Shown here: positions 42,966 through 51,362 of the stretch, in pieces | Layout of the letters: every line of letters starts with the position of its first letter | How positions within the stretch are numbered: position 1 is the first letter of the stretch | Assembly (NCBI RefSeq): GCF_023920225.1 | Contig: NZ_CP092587.1 | Location: 806,001 to 870,000 of the forward strand | Direction: 5' to 3' | DNA: 64,000 nt | DNA from: Vibrio gazogenes | GTDB taxonomy: Bacteria; Pseudomonadota; Gammaproteobacteria; Enterobacterales; Vibrionaceae | Notes under the pieces: model-generated | The model's database searches: none | Told to the model about the DNA's origin: nothing | What the model saw: the letters and a program-made list of their open reading frames with translations, nothing else | Translations under genes and position numbers: made by a program

Positions 42966-43817
42966 ATGAACATGCAGGTTGAAAAAGTACTGAATAATAA
43001 TGTCATTATCTCTATTGATGAGCATGGACATGAAGTTGTGGTTATGGGCAAAGGCATCGGCTTTCAAATGAAGCAAGGGATGTCGATTGATCAGCAGTTG
43101 ATTGAAAAGGTGTTTACGCTAGCCAAAACTGACGATAAATCGTTTGACGTACGTTACCACGAACTGCTGGAGAAAATCCCTTTGGAACTGCTTTCTGTGA
43201 CGGAATCGATTGTAAGCTTAGCGAAGCAAGAGTTGCCGGGACAGTTACATCCGAGTGTCCATATCTCTTTAGCGGATCACCTATTTTTTGCCATCGAGCG
43301 AATGGTCAATAATCAGTCGGTCAAAAATCCGATGCAATGGGAAATCCGCCAGCTCTATCCACAGGAATATCGTGTCAGCCTGAAAGCACTAGATTTGTTG
43401 AAGGCATCTTCGGGGATTCAGTTTGATGAAGATGAGGCTGGCTTTATCACGTTGCATTTAGTCAATGCGCAGCTCAATGAGGATATGAATAATACGGTCA
43501 ATGTGACGAATCTGATTCGTGATATTGTGCAGATGATCCAGTACCAGTTGGAAATCAGTCTGGATGAAAAAAGTACCGATTTTCAACGATTAGTGACCCA
43601 TTTGAAATTTTTTGCGCATCGCTTGATTCATCAGAAGGTTATCGAGTCTGATGATGATTCAATGTTTATCTCCGTCAAAGAGAAGTATCCACAATCGTTT
43701 GATTGTACAGAGCGAATTGGTCAGTACGTAGAGAAAAAATATCAACATGTGATGACTTCAGAAGAGATGATGTTTCTGACTGTCCATATAGAGCGGGTCA
43801 GACGGGCCGCACTATGA
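42966..43817 (+). CDS. bglG: BglG/LicT-family transcriptional antiterminator
   Basis: 283 residues: an N-terminal CAT RNA-binding domain (KVLNNNVIISIDEHGHEVVVMGKGIGF, core VLNNNVIISID) and two PRD domains, with PRD1 around LHPSVHISLADHLFFAIER and PRD2 around DFQRLVTHLKFFAHRL. PTS phosphorylation of PRD histidines controls dimerisation and RNA binding. It is followed 63 bases later by the permease BglF-like gene. Three further RAT sites downstream suggest it also controls the sulfatase genes. Confidence 0.93.
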   Translation: MNMQVEKVLNNNVIISIDEHGHEVVVMGKGIGFQMKQGMSIDQQLIEKVFTLAKTDDKSFDVRYHELLEKIPLELLSVTESIVSLAKQELPGQLHPSVHISLADHLFFAIERMVNNQSVKNPMQWEIRQLYPQEYRVSLKALDLLKASSGIQFDEDEAGFITLHLVNAQLNEDMNNTVNVTNLIRDIVQMIQYQLEISLDEKSTDFQRLVTHLKFFAHRLIHQKVIESDDDSMFISVKEKYPQSFDCTERIGQYVEKKYQHVMTSEEMMFLTVHIERVRRAAL

Positions 43818-43880
43818 TGATGTAGAAAGCATTGGTTAGACAATATGATTGAGAACACATGATGACTGAGAACATATGAA

Positions 43881-45932
43881 ATGAATCATTATCAGGCACT
43901 GGCGAGCCAGATTCTTATCTTTGTCGGTGGGGCGAACAATATTAAAAGTGTCACCCATTGTACGACACGTCTGCGTTTTGTATTGAAAAATGAAGCGAAA
44001 GTTGCAGATGAAAGGCTGCTTGAACTGCCGGATATTGTCGCGGTGATGAAGTGTTTGGGCCAGTATCATATTGTGGTCGGTGGGTATGTTGTCCAAATCT
44101 ATGATGAGCTTCAGGTATTGTTAGGCGAACACGTAGAAGATCCGCCTGTTCACGGATTTTTGAACCAATTTATTGATATTATTACCAGCATTTTCACCCC
44201 GTTACTTGGACTATTAGCGGGTGCCGGTATCCTCACTGGTATGTTGGCGTTATTTTCATCCATAGGGTGGCTGACCGTTGGGAGTGGTAGTTATCATTTA
44301 CTGAATCTGGCATCGTCATCAACCTTCATCTTTCTGCCGATTTTTCTGGGCTATACCGCAGCCAAAAAGTTTAAGGGGCGCCCGTTTGTGGGGATGGCCA
44401 TCGGTGCTGCCATGGTTCATCCTGATATTATCAATACCGCAGGTTTATTTTTTTCACAAAATGGCCCACAAAGTGTTGCCAGCAGTCAGACGCTCGATAC
44501 GTTTTTCGGTCTGCCCATTTATTATATTGATTATTCATCGAGTGTTATTCCGGTGATACTCGCCACATGGATGAATGCGAAACTAGAGCATTTTCTCGCG
44601 AGGTACATGAAATTTTCTTTTGCAGATTTACTGATCCCTGCGCTGTGTCTTGCTGTGACTGTCCCGATGACGTTTATTTTTATCGGCCCGCTCTCATCTT
44701 GGGTTGCCTTCGAAATTTCATGGCTGATCATTTCGCTGTATCAGGTTGGCCCGGGAATCGCAGGGTTACTGATGGGGGGACTCTGGCAAGTCCTTGTGGC
44801 GTTTGGGATTCACTGGGGAGTTGTTCCCGTCATTATGAATAACCTGTCTGTCTATGGTTATGATGTGTTGGTGCCTTTGTTGATGCCTGCTGTCTTCGGG
44901 CAGGCCGGTGCTTGTCTCGGGCTGTTTTTGCGTGAAAAAGACCGTAAGCGAAAAGGACTCCTGGGGGCTGCCACCGTCACCGCGTTTTTTGGGATTACGG
45001 AGCCGGCGGTGTACGGGTTTACATTACCCAATAGGCGGCCTTTTCTGTTTGGCTGTTTGGGAGGCGCTTTCGGCGGATTTTTGGTCGGTCTTTATCAAAC
45101 CAAAGTCTATTCCATGGGCTTCATGAGCCTGTTCACTTTGACACAAATTATTCCTGAACACGGCATTGATGCTACCGTTTATGCCGCCTTAGTCGCCAAT
45201 CTTATTGCCGCATTATTGGCTGGATACCTGAGTTATTATTTTTCGGGTCAGTTGGTTCAGAAAACATCTGATGTTCAGCACCATGGTGGTATTGAGCAAG
45301 CGTTTATGCCAGAAAAAAAGCCAGAAAAAAAGCCAGAAAAAAAGCCAGAAAAAAAGCCAGAAACAAAACGGCCATCCGTGCAGGTCTCCAGTTCGGTCGC
45401 TATGACGCTGGCATCACATACGCAGCAACAGCAAATCGCCACCGATGAGTCACCCCAAAGTGTATTGCGTGACACGATCTATTCACCTTTATCCGGGGCG
45501 ATTCTGCCGCTTGAAGAGTCGGCGGATTCGATTTTTTCAATGGGGATTTTAGGCGCAGGCGTTGTGATTATTCCTGATAGTGGCACTGTGTATTCACCGG
45601 TTGATGGGGAGGTCGTCTCCGATTTTAATCACAGCCATGCGATTGGCCTCAAAACGCAGCAGGGCGTGGAAGTTTTTATTCATATTGGTATTGATATGGC
45701 CAAACTGGAAGGGATACATTTTTCCGTTGCTTTGCAAAAAGGAACGCAAGTAAAACGCGGACAACCGATTATCTTTTTTGATCATGTGGCGATTTCCGGG
45801 ATGGGATATGACCTGGAAACAGTGGTGATTATCAAAAACTCAGCAGCGTTTGATGACGTAATATGCCATGTTCAAAAGGGCGATCCGATTGAACATGGCG
45901 CGATATTGCTGACCGTTCGGGCCGAAAGTTGA
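43881..45932 (+). CDS. bglF: PTS beta-glucoside-type permease EIIBCA (BglF-like)
   Basis: 683 residues: IIB with Cys27 in VTHCTTRLRF, IIC (~100-460, many helices; FFGITEPAVYGFTLP), a Lys/Pro/Glu linker with PEKK repeats, and IIA (from ~535) with the active His in VFIHIGIDMAKLEG. It imports and phosphorylates a beta-glucoside-like sugar and controls BglG by phosphorylation. No 6-phospho-beta-glucosidase follows, which is unusual. The sulfatase and maturase nearby suggest a desulfated glycoside or a disaccharide from a sulfated polymer as substrate; inference. Confidence 0.93.
   Translation: MNHYQALASQILIFVGGANNIKSVTHCTTRLRFVLKNEAKVADERLLELPDIVAVMKCLGQYHIVVGGYVVQIYDELQVLLGEHVEDPPVHGFLNQFIDIITSIFTPLLGLLAGAGILTGMLALFSSIGWLTVGSGSYHLLNLASSSTFIFLPIFLGYTAAKKFKGRPFVGMAIGAAMVHPDIINTAGLFFSQNGPQSVASSQTLDTFFGLPIYYIDYSSSVIPVILATWMNAKLEHFLARYMKFSFADLLIPALCLAVTVPMTFIFIGPLSSWVAFEISWLIISLYQVGPGIAGLLMGGLWQVLVAFGIHWGVVPVIMNNLSVYGYDVLVPLLMPAVFGQAGACLGLFLREKDRKRKGLLGAATVTAFFGITEPAVYGFTLPNRRPFLFGCLGGAFGGFLVGLYQTKVYSMGFMSLFTLTQIIPEHGIDATVYAALVANLIAALLAGYLSYYFSGQLVQKTSDVQHHGGIEQAFMPEKKPEKKPEKKPEKKPETKRPSVQVSSSVAMTLASHTQQQQIATDESPQSVLRDTIYSPLSGAILPLEESADSIFSMGILGAGVVIIPDSGTVYSPVDGEVVSDFNHSHAIGLKTQQGVEVFIHIGIDMAKLEGIHFSVALQKGTQVKRGQPIIFFDHVAISGMGYDLETVVIIKNSAAFDDVICHVQKGDPIEHGAILLTVRAES
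45309..45365 (+). repeat. 12-bp tandem repeat coding PEKK in the BglF linker
   Basis: CCAGAAAAAAAG occurs four times in tandem, with a fifth, altered copy (CCAGAAACAAAA). Each unit encodes Pro-Glu-Lys-Lys in the IIC-IIA linker. Copy-number slippage would keep the frame. Confidence 0.9.
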
Positions 45933-45956
45933 CGACTACAGTTGTAGTCGTTTTTT
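45933..45956 (+). terminator. Terminator of the bglG-bglF operon
   Basis: CGACTAC-AGTT-GTAGTCG then TTTTTT, starting right after the bglF stop and overlapping the 3' end of the convergent maturase gene. Confidence 0.9.
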
Positions 45957-47225
45957 CAACGAGGAATAGGCATTGGTTGCTTTGGCATAAAACAGTTTGA
46001 GCCCTGAGCAAAGATAACTGAGCCCGGCTTCACCGTCCGGTGTGCGGATGAAGCGACTTTTCGGGCACTCTCCCCAACATAAATTGAGGAAGAAACATTG
46101 ATTACAATGTTTTGGCAGAGACTCAAATTTAGCAAAGCCAAACTTTTTCTGCGCTGCAGAAAACACCAAATCCCCTTGATGAGTTTGTTGAATATTACCC
46201 AGCTTATATTCGGGATAGACGAAGTGGTCACACGAATAAATATCACCATTGTGTTCAATCGCAACAGCCTTACCGCAGACTTGAGCATTTACACACTTCT
46301 GCGGTCCGTGGTTGAACATGATTGAGATGACATTTTCAAATTGATCGACAAAGGTTCGGCCAAAATCACGCTGAAACCATTCATCCCAAATCGTACACAG
46401 AAAGTTACCCCAATCGATCGGATCGACACTCCAGTCTGTCACGACGGAGTTTTCATTGCCGGGTCTTGCTGCCGGAGAAGAAATTAAAGGGAGTTTATCC
46501 GGATCCCACTGTCCCGGTGCGACTGATTCAAAGTCTTTGGTTTCGATACCGGGGATGAATTGAATGATGTTCGGTTTTACCTGATCCCGGAGGAAGCGAT
46601 AAACGGCTAACGGTTGTTGTGCATTGTCCCGGTTCACCACACACAGTGCATTAAACGAAATGCCGTATTGGTGAAGCAGCGCCACTTTTTCCATGACTTT
46701 TGCATGTGTCGGCATTTTGGTTTTGGTGTAACGATAACGATCATGAAATTCTGCCGGACCGTCGATCGACAGACCGACAAGGAAATCATGTTCCTTTAAA
46801 AACTGGCACCATTCATCATTCAGAAGCAGGCCATTGGTCTGTAAATCGTTATACACGATTTGATCCGGGCGCTTATATTTTTGTTGTATGCTGACCACCC
46901 GTTTGTAGAAGTCGAGCCCCGCTAGTGTCGGCTCTCCCCCTTGCCAGGTGAAATCGACACTGGGACCGGTATTGGCTTCCATGTATTGCCGGATATGAAG
47001 TTCCAGTAAGTCCGGGGCCATTCTGGGACGTTTGGACTGATTCAAGAGCTGCTCTTTATGTAGATAAAAGCAATACGTACAATCCAGATTACATAACGAT
47101 CCTGTTGGTTTAACCATGTTGTGATAGCTGTAGTAATCATCATCACCGAGCTTTGGTAAGTGCAGGGAAGGCCCCGCTTGCGGTGACGGATCAACAATAT
47201 TGATGGGGATGGTGTGGTCATTCAT
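45936..47225 (-). CDS. Anaerobic sulfatase-maturating enzyme (radical SAM, SPASM)
   Basis: 429 residues. The radical-SAM cluster motif CNLDCTYCF is at residues 45-53 and WQGGEPTLAGLDF follows; the C-terminal SPASM Cys set includes CGKAVAIEHNGDIYSCDHFVYP and HCNQCFFLNLCWGECP. anSMEs oxidise the active-site Ser or Cys of sulfatases to formylglycine. The sulfatase at 49.4 kb has the Ser-type site, its natural client. The leader on the minus strand carries a RAT site and terminator, so expression should depend on the BglG protein. Confidence 0.95.
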   Translation of the reverse strand: MNDHTIPINIVDPSPQAGPSLHLPKLGDDDYYSYHNMVKPTGSLCNLDCTYCFYLHKEQLLNQSKRPRMAPDLLELHIRQYMEANTGPSVDFTWQGGEPTLAGLDFYKRVVSIQQKYKRPDQIVYNDLQTNGLLLNDEWCQFLKEHDFLVGLSIDGPAEFHDRYRYTKTKMPTHAKVMEKVALLHQYGISFNALCVVNRDNAQQPLAVYRFLRDQVKPNIIQFIPGIETKDFESVAPGQWDPDKLPLISSPAARPGNENSVVTDWSVDPIDWGNFLCTIWDEWFQRDFGRTFVDQFENVISIMFNHGPQKCVNAQVCGKAVAIEHNGDIYSCDHFVYPEYKLGNIQQTHQGDLVFSAAQKKFGFAKFESLPKHCNQCFFLNLCWGECPKSRFIRTPDGEAGLSYLCSGLKLFYAKATNAYSSLKKRLQL

Positions 47226-47264
47226 GACATGGCTCTCTGAATTATCGTTATTAAAAATGTGGAT

Positions 47265-47317
47265 AAAAAAAACCTAAACAACTCAACACCCGCAATGGAT
47301 GCTGACTTATTTAGGTT
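47265..47317 (-). terminator. Leader terminator before the sulfatase maturase
   Basis: On the minus strand AACCTAAA (47317-47310) pairs with TTTAGGTT (47278-47271), followed by a T-run of about eight. It ends roughly 40 bases before the maturase start. Confidence 0.85.
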
Positions 47318-47343
47318 TTGCCTGATATGAACAGTAACAATCC
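47314..47343 (-). promoter_or_regulatory. RAT antiterminator site in the sulfatase-maturase leader
   Basis: Read on the minus strand: GGATTGTTACTG at one end and CAGGCAAAACC at the other, almost the E. coli bgl RAT. Its 3' end overlaps the left arm of the leader terminator, the usual mutually exclusive design. Confidence 0.88.
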
Positions 47344-47955
47344 TAGCTTTGCTCTCATCTTTATCGGCCGTGTCTTTCAATCATTTCATGCTAGCCAAGA
47401 CGATGTTGACAGACATGATGATTGGAGGACTGCGCCTGACTAAGAGCATAAACATACCCACCCGTAGATAGCAACATCTGTGACGAGGTAAACGCTGTAT
47501 TTGATCACAGATATCATATTGCAGTCGTGTTTTTTGGGTTGTTTATCACATAAAGGTGGCTGTGCTATTGGTGTATTACATAGTATTGAGCATGTTTGGA
47601 TATCAATCGTGACCGGTCCGTATTTTGGCCTTAACCACCGATAGTTACGAGTATCATCCTCAATTTGCCGAAGTGCCGGTTCTGAGCATGCAAGAGCGAA
47701 CCTTTCACGGCTATGAGCGAGCCAATGGCGATCTTCCAATCGTGCGAATTACATATTGTTTTTTTGGCCGTGTAGGAACAATACTGTTCGATACTGACTA
47801 TTGTTCAGATTGATTTCTATACTAAATGATCGGATTCACAACTCTCATTTGATCGTATTGACCAATAGAATAAGCAGAATTATGGTGTGGCTGTTAATCA
47901 ATGCATTATTAAATCCAAGGCAATTGATCACCTTGGTAAGCCTATGAGGCTAAAA
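47344..47955. other. Gene-poor interval between the maturase and porin leaders
   Basis: About 610 bases with divergent leaders at both ends. No complete gene is seen. 47750-47800 has a patch (TTTGGCCGTGTAGGAAC, then CGATACTGAC) matching the aldolase gene at 55.1 kb, possibly a relic. CCAAGG...CCTTGG occurs at 47915-47936. The promoters for both RAT-controlled transcripts must be here. Confidence 0.5.
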
Positions 47956-47984
47956 GAATTGTTATCGCGAAAGCGAGCAAAACC
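47956..47984 (+). promoter_or_regulatory. RAT antiterminator site 1 in the porin-sulfatase leader
   Basis: GAATTGTTATCGCG...GCGAGCAAAACC: RAT pattern with a CGC/GCG stem; one base differs from GGATTG at the 5' end. It overlaps the terminator that follows. Confidence 0.8.
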
Positions 47985-48034
47985 TGATTTCACTCATTCC
48001 GAAATAGTATTTGGTGAGTGGTCAGGTTTTTTTT
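47981..48034 (+). terminator. Leader terminator 1 before the porin
   Basis: AACCTGA (47981-47987) with CACTCA, and TGAGTG with TCAGGTT (48022-48028), then eight T. Confidence 0.88.
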
Positions 48035-48066
48035 ATACATAAAATTCAGTTTTTCGTTATTTCTCG

Positions 48067-48094
48067 GGATTGTTACCACTGACAGGGCAAAACC
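48067..48094 (+). promoter_or_regulatory. RAT antiterminator site 2 in the porin-sulfatase leader
   Basis: GGATTGTTACCACTG...CAGGGCAAAACC: a second RAT, overlapping a second terminator 33 bases after the first. Two in-line switches should make basal expression very low. Confidence 0.85.
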
Positions 48095-48140
48095 TAGAGA
48101 GACCCAACCGTATGGCATTTGGGGCTCTCTGGTTTTTTTT
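48091..48140 (+). terminator. Leader terminator 2 before the porin
   Basis: AACCTAGAGAGACCC pairs with GGGGCTCTCTGGTT (one bulge), followed by eight T, 45 bases before the porin start. Confidence 0.88.
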
Positions 48141-48184
48141 ATCAACATAAAAAATAATAAAATTCAACACGTGAAGGACTTACG

Positions 48185-49339
48185 ATGAAAAAGAGAACGC
48201 TTACCATGCTTATCCCACTGCTGCTTTCCTCGGCCGCATATGCAAAAAGTGACACCAATCCATGGGATTCAGACGTGGTCGAAAACTATCTGAATCCGAA
48301 TAAAGGGGCTGAGATTAGCAAAATCAGTGATCCTGAAAATAATTCGCGCTGGTATGCAACTGTACGTCTTAAAGGTAATGCTGAAATAGCTCGCGGTGAT
48401 TCCGCTAAGAATCGCGAGAGTGCTTATTTACAGGGTAATCTACGTTTGCGTGGTAAAACCATGCTGACAAATGACGTGGGTTTTATTGGTGATTTCTGGC
48501 TCAAAGTGCAGGAAAACCACCGTAGAGTTGACGGTGTGACCGTCAGTAACTTTGAAGGTGATTTGGAAGATCGCGTTCTTTGGGAACAGTTTCGTTTTGG
48601 CTTTGAGTCGGACGAATACGGTGCACTGATGCTCGCTAAACATACGGCAACTTGGTCAGTGTTTGCTACCGATATCGGTGTTCAGGGATTGTACGATACC
48701 CAGGGGGATGCAGGTGTTAAAAACTCGGACAAAATCATTTATAAAAACCAATTTGATAATAACCTCTTTTTAAATGCGAGTTACGACACTCAATCCTACA
48801 TTATGGGGGTAGACCTTGGTTATCAGACGGCTGATTTCTATTCGTATGCCCCTGACTCATATGGTGTTTATGTTTCTGCACACAATGGTCAGCCGACGCT
48901 GGAAAATGGTGCCGGTAACTTTATTATGGGTAACGCAAACCCTAACGGAAAGGTGAACTCAGATTCCGGACGGCCTCGTAACAGTAAATCTGAATATACC
49001 TATAGTCTGGTGGGTTATAAACAATTTGGGTTTAAGCATAAAGTGGCGGCCAACATTTCATATTCTAAGATGGCCAGCAATGAGAGTGCGAGCCTGATTG
49101 AAAGCCGTGGTTATGCGACGAAAGGGCTTGGACTTTCAGGGACGGTCAGCTACCAGATGTTCCCGGACGGATTAACTGGTTTTTCTCCGGTCGTGACTGT
49201 TTCCCAGGATGAATTTGGGACCACGGCTGCGCCTGAGCTCCAATACTTTATTAAACCTTACATGCGTGTTTGGGCTGCACACGTATTTAACTCAAGTGGT
49301 CAGGACGTCAGTAAAGTCGAGTTCCAATTTGATTTTTAA
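48185..49339 (+). CDS. Outer-membrane porin, probably carbohydrate-specific
   Basis: 384 residues: a clear signal peptide (MKKRTLTMLIPLLLSSAAYA), alternating beta-strand pattern typical of a 16-strand Gram-negative porin, and a C-terminal Phe after VEFQFDF, the outer-membrane assembly signal. It is 30 bases ahead of the sulfatase and behind two RAT-terminators, so it is likely a channel for the sulfated or desulfated substrate. No ligand can be read from the sequence. Confidence 0.87.
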   Translation: MKKRTLTMLIPLLLSSAAYAKSDTNPWDSDVVENYLNPNKGAEISKISDPENNSRWYATVRLKGNAEIARGDSAKNRESAYLQGNLRLRGKTMLTNDVGFIGDFWLKVQENHRRVDGVTVSNFEGDLEDRVLWEQFRFGFESDEYGALMLAKHTATWSVFATDIGVQGLYDTQGDAGVKNSDKIIYKNQFDNNLFLNASYDTQSYIMGVDLGYQTADFYSYAPDSYGVYVSAHNGQPTLENGAGNFIMGNANPNGKVNSDSGRPRNSKSEYTYSLVGYKQFGFKHKVAANISYSKMASNESASLIESRGYATKGLGLSGTVSYQMFPDGLTGFSPVVTVSQDEFGTTAAPELQYFIKPYMRVWAAHVFNSSGQDVSKVEFQFDF

Positions 49340-49369
49340 AGGTATGTAATTCGTTTAAAAGGACAGAAT

Positions 49370-51226
49370 ATGAAAACCAATCAACTCAGAGAAATGATCT
49401 CGCATCATTTTGGTAAAACCAAAAATTCATCAGCGGATAAGCATCCATTGTGTGCGGGAATAAATGCGGTTGCCAAGAAACAGCTTTTTAATGTTTTTTC
49501 CGTGGTAGCACTGGCTTCGACGATGACGATACCAAACATGGTTGAAGCAGCGCAGGCACAAGCAAAAGAACAACATCAGCCGAATGTGATCGTTATCCTG
49601 CTCGATGACGTCGGTTTCTCCGATATCGGCGCTTATGGTTCCGAGATAAAAACGCCAAATATTGATGCTTTGGCTGAAGCGGGGATTCGTTATAATCGTT
49701 TTGATACCAATGCCATGAGTGGGCCGACTCGTGCTTCATTACTGACGGGGCGAAACGCGCAAACGGTTCATATGGAAGATCTACCGCCTAAACACATCCC
49801 TGGTCTTATGCCTGCTCCTGGTCCGGCTAAAGATGTGCCATTGGGGAGCGGCCCGGCCAACAGTGGTGAATTGCCTCTGAATGCCCAGACAGTCGCAGAT
49901 GCTTTCCGTTCTGATGGTTATGCGACTTACGCCTTGGGAAAATGGCATCTGGCTCCGGAGTATGCAGAGGGGAACAAGTGGCGTGATCGTGAATTCTGGC
50001 CCTTGAAAAAAGGCTTCGACTATTACTATGGCTTTATCAGTGGTCACGCAGATCAATGGCATCCTAAGTTGATGGAAAATAACGATAAGATCCCAACACC
50101 CCAAATGCCGGGTTACCACTTGTCTGTGGATCTGACTGATCATGCTATCCATCTGATGGATGAGCACAATCCCAAACCGAAGTTTCTGTACTTCGCCCTA
50201 GGGGCAGCACACGCACCTTTGCATGTACCCAAATCATATATTAACGCGTACAAAGGTCAGTATGATCTGGGCTGGGATAAACTGCGTGAGCAACGGTTTA
50301 AACGTCAGAAAGAGCTTGGCATTATCCCGGCAAATACAGTACTGCCGAAACGGGAGAAAGGTGATCTGGCCTGGGCTTCTCTGACTGCTCAGCAAAAACG
50401 AGTCTATGCTCGGTTTATGGAAACGTATGCTGGCTTTCTCACCCATACGGATGAACAGATTGGTCGTCTGATTCAGCATCTGAAAGATACCGGTCAATAC
50501 GACAATACGATGATCGTATTTGCGTCAGATAATGGTGCCGCTTCGGAAGGTACTCAGAAAGGGGGCTTCTATCAACCATATATGGATAAAACGACGGTTG
50601 AACAAATGGATGCCGATCTGGATAAAGCGGGTGGTCCGGAAACTTATATGTTGTATCAGCGTCCTTGGGCATGGGCTGGTGCTACGCCATTTCGTCGTTA
50701 CAAATTGTGGCCATTTGCCGGTGGTGTGAGAACACCGCTTATCATCTCATGGCCTGGGCATGTGACTGATCCGGGGTCGATTCGCCATCAGTATGTCAAT
50801 CTGATTGATTTGGGACCCACAATGCTCGAGGCTGCGGGGACTCAATTTGCTGATAAAGTCGATGGTGTTAAACAAATTCCGGTGGCAGGTAAATCAATGT
50901 TATCGACTTTGACCGACAAAAGTGCGAAAACCCGCAATGTTCAGTTTTTCGAAATGCGTGGTCAGCGTGCCATTACGCAGGGGAAATGGAAGGCAATTGC
51001 GATGCACAAACTCGGTACCGAATTTGCTGATGATCAATGGGCTCTGTTTGACACTGAAGCTGATTTTTCAGAGTCGAACAACCTAGCGAGTAAGTATCCG
51101 AAAAAAGTGGCAGAGCTGAAAAAACTGTGGTGGTCAGAAGCCAACAAGTACAGTGATCCTGCGGTTATCAGGCCGTTTAAGTTGTTGTACCAGTTCAACC
51201 ATATGGATGACGCATTCGGTGATTAA
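49370..51226 (+). CDS. Periplasmic Ser-type sulfatase (arylsulfatase family)
   Basis: 618 residues. A long charged N-region precedes a signal-like helix (VFSVVALASTMTIP) ending near VEA-AQA. The sulfatase core has metal ligands VILLDDVGFSD and the formylglycine site S117-G-P-T-R (SGPTRASLLTG), i.e. the Ser type that needs an anSME, and the second signature YATYALGKWHL. It cleaves sulfate esters, probably on a carbohydrate in the periplasm. Co-transcribed with the porin and matched with the anSME 2 kb away. Confidence 0.93.
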   Translation: MKTNQLREMISHHFGKTKNSSADKHPLCAGINAVAKKQLFNVFSVVALASTMTIPNMVEAAQAQAKEQHQPNVIVILLDDVGFSDIGAYGSEIKTPNIDALAEAGIRYNRFDTNAMSGPTRASLLTGRNAQTVHMEDLPPKHIPGLMPAPGPAKDVPLGSGPANSGELPLNAQTVADAFRSDGYATYALGKWHLAPEYAEGNKWRDREFWPLKKGFDYYYGFISGHADQWHPKLMENNDKIPTPQMPGYHLSVDLTDHAIHLMDEHNPKPKFLYFALGAAHAPLHVPKSYINAYKGQYDLGWDKLREQRFKRQKELGIIPANTVLPKREKGDLAWASLTAQQKRVYARFMETYAGFLTHTDEQIGRLIQHLKDTGQYDNTMIVFASDNGAASEGTQKGGFYQPYMDKTTVEQMDADLDKAGGPETYMLYQRPWAWAGATPFRRYKLWPFAGGVRTPLIISWPGHVTDPGSIRHQYVNLIDLGPTMLEAAGTQFADKVDGVKQIPVAGKSMLSTLTDKSAKTRNVQFFEMRGQRAITQGKWKAIAMHKLGTEFADDQWALFDTEADFSESNNLASKYPKKVAELKKLWWSEANKYSDPAVIRPFKLLYQFNHMDDAFGD

Positions 51227-51253
51227 TCCTCCAGCATAAAATATATGTCAAGC

Positions 51254-51284
51254 GAGTTTACCGGGGGAGCACCTCGGTAAACTC
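51254..51284. terminator. Hairpin after the sulfatase
   Basis: GAGTTTACCG and CGGTAAACTC form a perfect 10-bp stem with an 11-base loop, 28 bases after the stop; the following sequence has only a short T-run, so termination may be partial. Confidence 0.55.
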
Positions 51285-51362
51285 AGTATTTCAAGGGATA
51301 TTATCCTGATATTGATGCAATCAATACGAGTAGATTCATTGCCCAACAGTTTTCACGATGTA

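Noticed and set aside
47440..47739. 99-codon minus-strand frame and a short plus-strand frame at 47625-47813
   Set aside because: Neither has a ribosome site or a family match, and they lie where the leaders of two RAT-controlled units must start.
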